Shown: piece after piece, positions 38,042 to 39,023 of the stretch
Layout of the letters: the number at the start of each line of letters is the position of its first letter
Numbering within the stretch: the first letter of the stretch is position 1
Origin: a virus
Direction: 5' to 3' (one strand)
IMG/VR virus record: IMGVR_UViG_3300042483_000198
Span: 1 to 39,023 of that record
DNA: 39,023 nucleotides
Position numbers and translations under genes: made by a program
Notes under the pieces: model-generated
What the model was told of the DNA's origin: nothing
Databases searched by the model: none
The model's input: only the letters and a program-made list of their open reading frames with translations

Positions 38042-38214
38042 CGGTATTGAATCCACTCCTCTGTGGCTTCGTTGACTTCCTCCTTGGTGATGAGCAGACG
38101 GTGGCGTAGGCAATACCATAGGGCATCACCTAATTCACGTAGGTCATCTATCTTCTTTTGCAGTGCCTTGTTATCAGCCTGCAGTTGCTTGATGGTTGGT
38201 TGTGGTTCGGGCAT
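38038..38214 (-). CDS. coiled-coil protein, 58 aa
   Basis: MPEPQPTIKQLQADNKALQK starts a short heptad helix, followed by DDLRELGDALWYCLRHRLL and an acidic end (TKEEVNEATEEWIQYR). Start overlaps the SWIM gene end by 41 bases; stop overlaps the next start (ATGA). Too short for common gene-finding thresholds but coupled. Function unknown. Confidence 0.55.
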   Translation of the reverse strand: MPEPQPTIKQLQADNKALQKKIDDLRELGDALWYCLRHRLLITKEEVNEATEEWIQYR

Positions 38215-38401
38215 GGGAAAGGATGGTTTCGATAAGGTGGAGTTTGCACGATTTGATGTGCTTGCAGTCAGTCTGCTTCTTGAACGTCCAAGCCTCGCAT
38301 GAGCATTCGTTTTCCAGCAGGTCTACTAGATGATGCTGGTCTGGCTTGGAGTTGCTCCTGACTAAGAACCTGTAAGGTGAATCAAACCGTTGGATGTCCA
38401 T
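38174..38401 (-). CDS. SWIM zinc-finger protein, 75 aa
   Basis: Start ATG 38401 (MDIQRFDSPYRFLVRSN) chosen because the longer frame to 38458 would overlap more of the upstream gene. CSCEAWTFKKQTDCKHI is the SWIM pattern C-x-C-xn-C-x-H, which binds DNA or protein with zinc. C-terminal helix CKLHLIETILSHART. Likely a recombination or DNA-binding accessory; neighbours are a nuclease-like and coiled-coil proteins. Confidence 0.65.
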   Translation of the reverse strand: MDIQRFDSPYRFLVRSNSKPDQHHLVDLLENECSCEAWTFKKQTDCKHIKSCKLHLIETILSHARTTTNHQATAG

Positions 38402-38831
38402 TGGTGTATAGAGGCTTAAGTGACGATGACGGGATGTGGATGACAGGCTCGACGTCATCTGGGTCGTTCCTATCAGTTCTGCCTCCGATGGTTATACGCC
38501 ATTGGGGCTGATGTTGTGCGACTATCCAGTAGATGCCATTGGAGTATTGGACTCCGAGTAGCCCCTTGATGCTGGTTCGCTCTGATAGCATAGCGAGTGC
38601 CTGCCACTTGTCTAGGGATAGGATGAGCGAATCGTAGGTATCTTTCGGATGCGACCTGCACTTGACTTCGACTATTGCCTTTACGGTCTTGTCTATCTTG
38701 GCGAGTGCCCAGTCCTGCTTATAGAACTTGGGCAACTTAATAGGGTCTAGTGACCACGCCATCGCCATCGACTCTACGACCAGACGCTCCCTATCGGAGT
38801 CGTACTTGGTTTCGTAGGTCGGGCGGCTCAT
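38382..38831 (-). CDS. PD-(D/E)XK-like nuclease candidate, 149 aa
   Basis: Glu20 in VVESMAMAW, Asp40 in QDWALAK, then AIVEVKCR (E55-V-K57) and LILSLDKWQALAMLSE form the restriction-nuclease core order E...D...ExK with a following helix. Strand GLLGVQYSNGIYWIVAQ after it fits the fold. Overlaps the previous gene by four bases. Could be a Holliday-junction or restriction-like nuclease; activity is inference. Confidence 0.6.
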   Translation of the reverse strand: MSRPTYETKYDSDRERLVVESMAMAWSLDPIKLPKFYKQDWALAKIDKTVKAIVEVKCRSHPKDTYDSLILSLDKWQALAMLSERTSIKGLLGVQYSNGIYWIVAQHQPQWRITIGGRTDRNDPDDVEPVIHIPSSSLKPLYTNGHPTV

Positions 38832-39023
38832 CCCCAGATGTGATTGGCTAGTCCGTCAAGTCCGTCACGCAGTCGCTTTAGTTCTGCGTTAGTGGCTTCG
38901 ACCTCGGCCTTGAGGCGGGCGTTCTCGGCAATAGTATCATCGAACAATGCTCGGTTGAACTGTGCGTGTAGTTCACTCACATCGACACGGAGGCTTGCCA
39001 GACGATACCGCTCGGCTTCGGCC
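38828..39023 (-). CDS. coiled-coil protein, 5' part beyond the right edge
   Basis: C-terminal 65 codons of a gene that enters from outside the window. Heptad helix with TIAENARLKAEVEATNAELK then LRDGLDGLANHIWG. Shares 32 identical bases with the coiled-coil gene at the left edge. Stop overlaps the nuclease-like start (ATGA). Confidence 0.65.
   Translation of the reverse strand, partial: AEAERYRLASLRVDVSELHAQFNRALFDDTIAENARLKAEVEATNAELKRLRDGLDGLANHIWG
38898..38929. repeat. 32-bp direct repeat, copy 2
   Basis: Second copy of the 96-127 sequence, in the gene cut by the right edge. Same strand and frame. Confidence 0.9.

Noticed and set aside
1-39023. CRISPR array, integrase or insertion sequence
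   Set aside because: No regularly spaced repeats, no recombinase motifs and no terminal inverted repeats with transposase were seen.

Overview
The window reads as most of the genome, or a large part of it, of a tailed double-stranded DNA bacteriophage, probably a siphovirus. It has a complete head and packaging set (Nu1-like small terminase, GpA-family large terminase, gpW-like joiner, lambda-type portal, S49 protease, scaffold-like coiled coil, HK97-fold capsid). A tail set (connectors, terminator, tube candidate, chaperone candidate, short tape measure, fibre) and a lysis set follow. No integrase, excisionase or CI-type repressor was recognised, so a strictly lytic life style is plausible but not shown. 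A lipoprotein with C-terminal membrane segments (u-spanin-like) suggests a Gram-negative host. The first genes behind promoters have A/C-rich leaders with almost no G and no Shine-Dalgarno sequence, which suggests a host that initiates translation without it. The host cannot be named from the sequence alone.

Layout. Bases 1-2611 (minus strand) hold a replication module: coiled-coil protein (cut by the edge), small ORF, DnaC-like loader, winged-helix initiator-like protein, ribbon-helix-helix protein, RusA-like resolvase. A divergent control region (2612-2744) separates it from a plus-strand block (2745-11476) of about 25 mostly unrecognised small genes plus a T7-type ATP-dependent DNA ligase. 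That block is read from at least eight sigma70-like promoters in two families: three strong TTGnnA-N17-TACAAT promoters at operon boundaries, and five with a conserved TATTCT-type -10 sequence. GC-rich, heavily folded intergenic cassettes that share short sequences close these operons. The two arms converge at a terminator near 11482-11509.

From 11603 to the right edge all recognised genes lie on the minus strand. Read in the direction of transcription (right to left) they are: coiled-coil and PD-(D/E)XK-like proteins, an SLT-type lysozyme, a Rad52-like annealase with its RecE-like exonuclease, a tRNA(CAU) and terminator, and an HTH protein. Next comes a tightly overlapping cassette ParB / bicupin / PAPS-reductase-like PP-loop enzyme / ParB. 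The terminase, portal, a second PP-loop enzyme, protease, scaffold, capsid and a second HTH paralogue follow, then tail genes, fibre, and lysis membrane proteins.

Most interesting parts: (1) the ParB-cupin-PP-loop-ParB cassette (30988-34184), with an IbrA/IbrB-type pair at its core and a second PP-loop gene inside the head operon, a candidate nucleic-acid modification or host-takeover system; (2) a 58-base nested inverted repeat at 4863-4920; (3) the promoter array and repeated GC-rich cassettes of the early arm; (4) a Rad52-like protein that appears fused to a DUF3820-like domain and ends in an SSB-like tip. Both window edges cut coiled-coil genes sharing an identical 32-bp segment, but the reading frames do not join if the ends are simply abutted.
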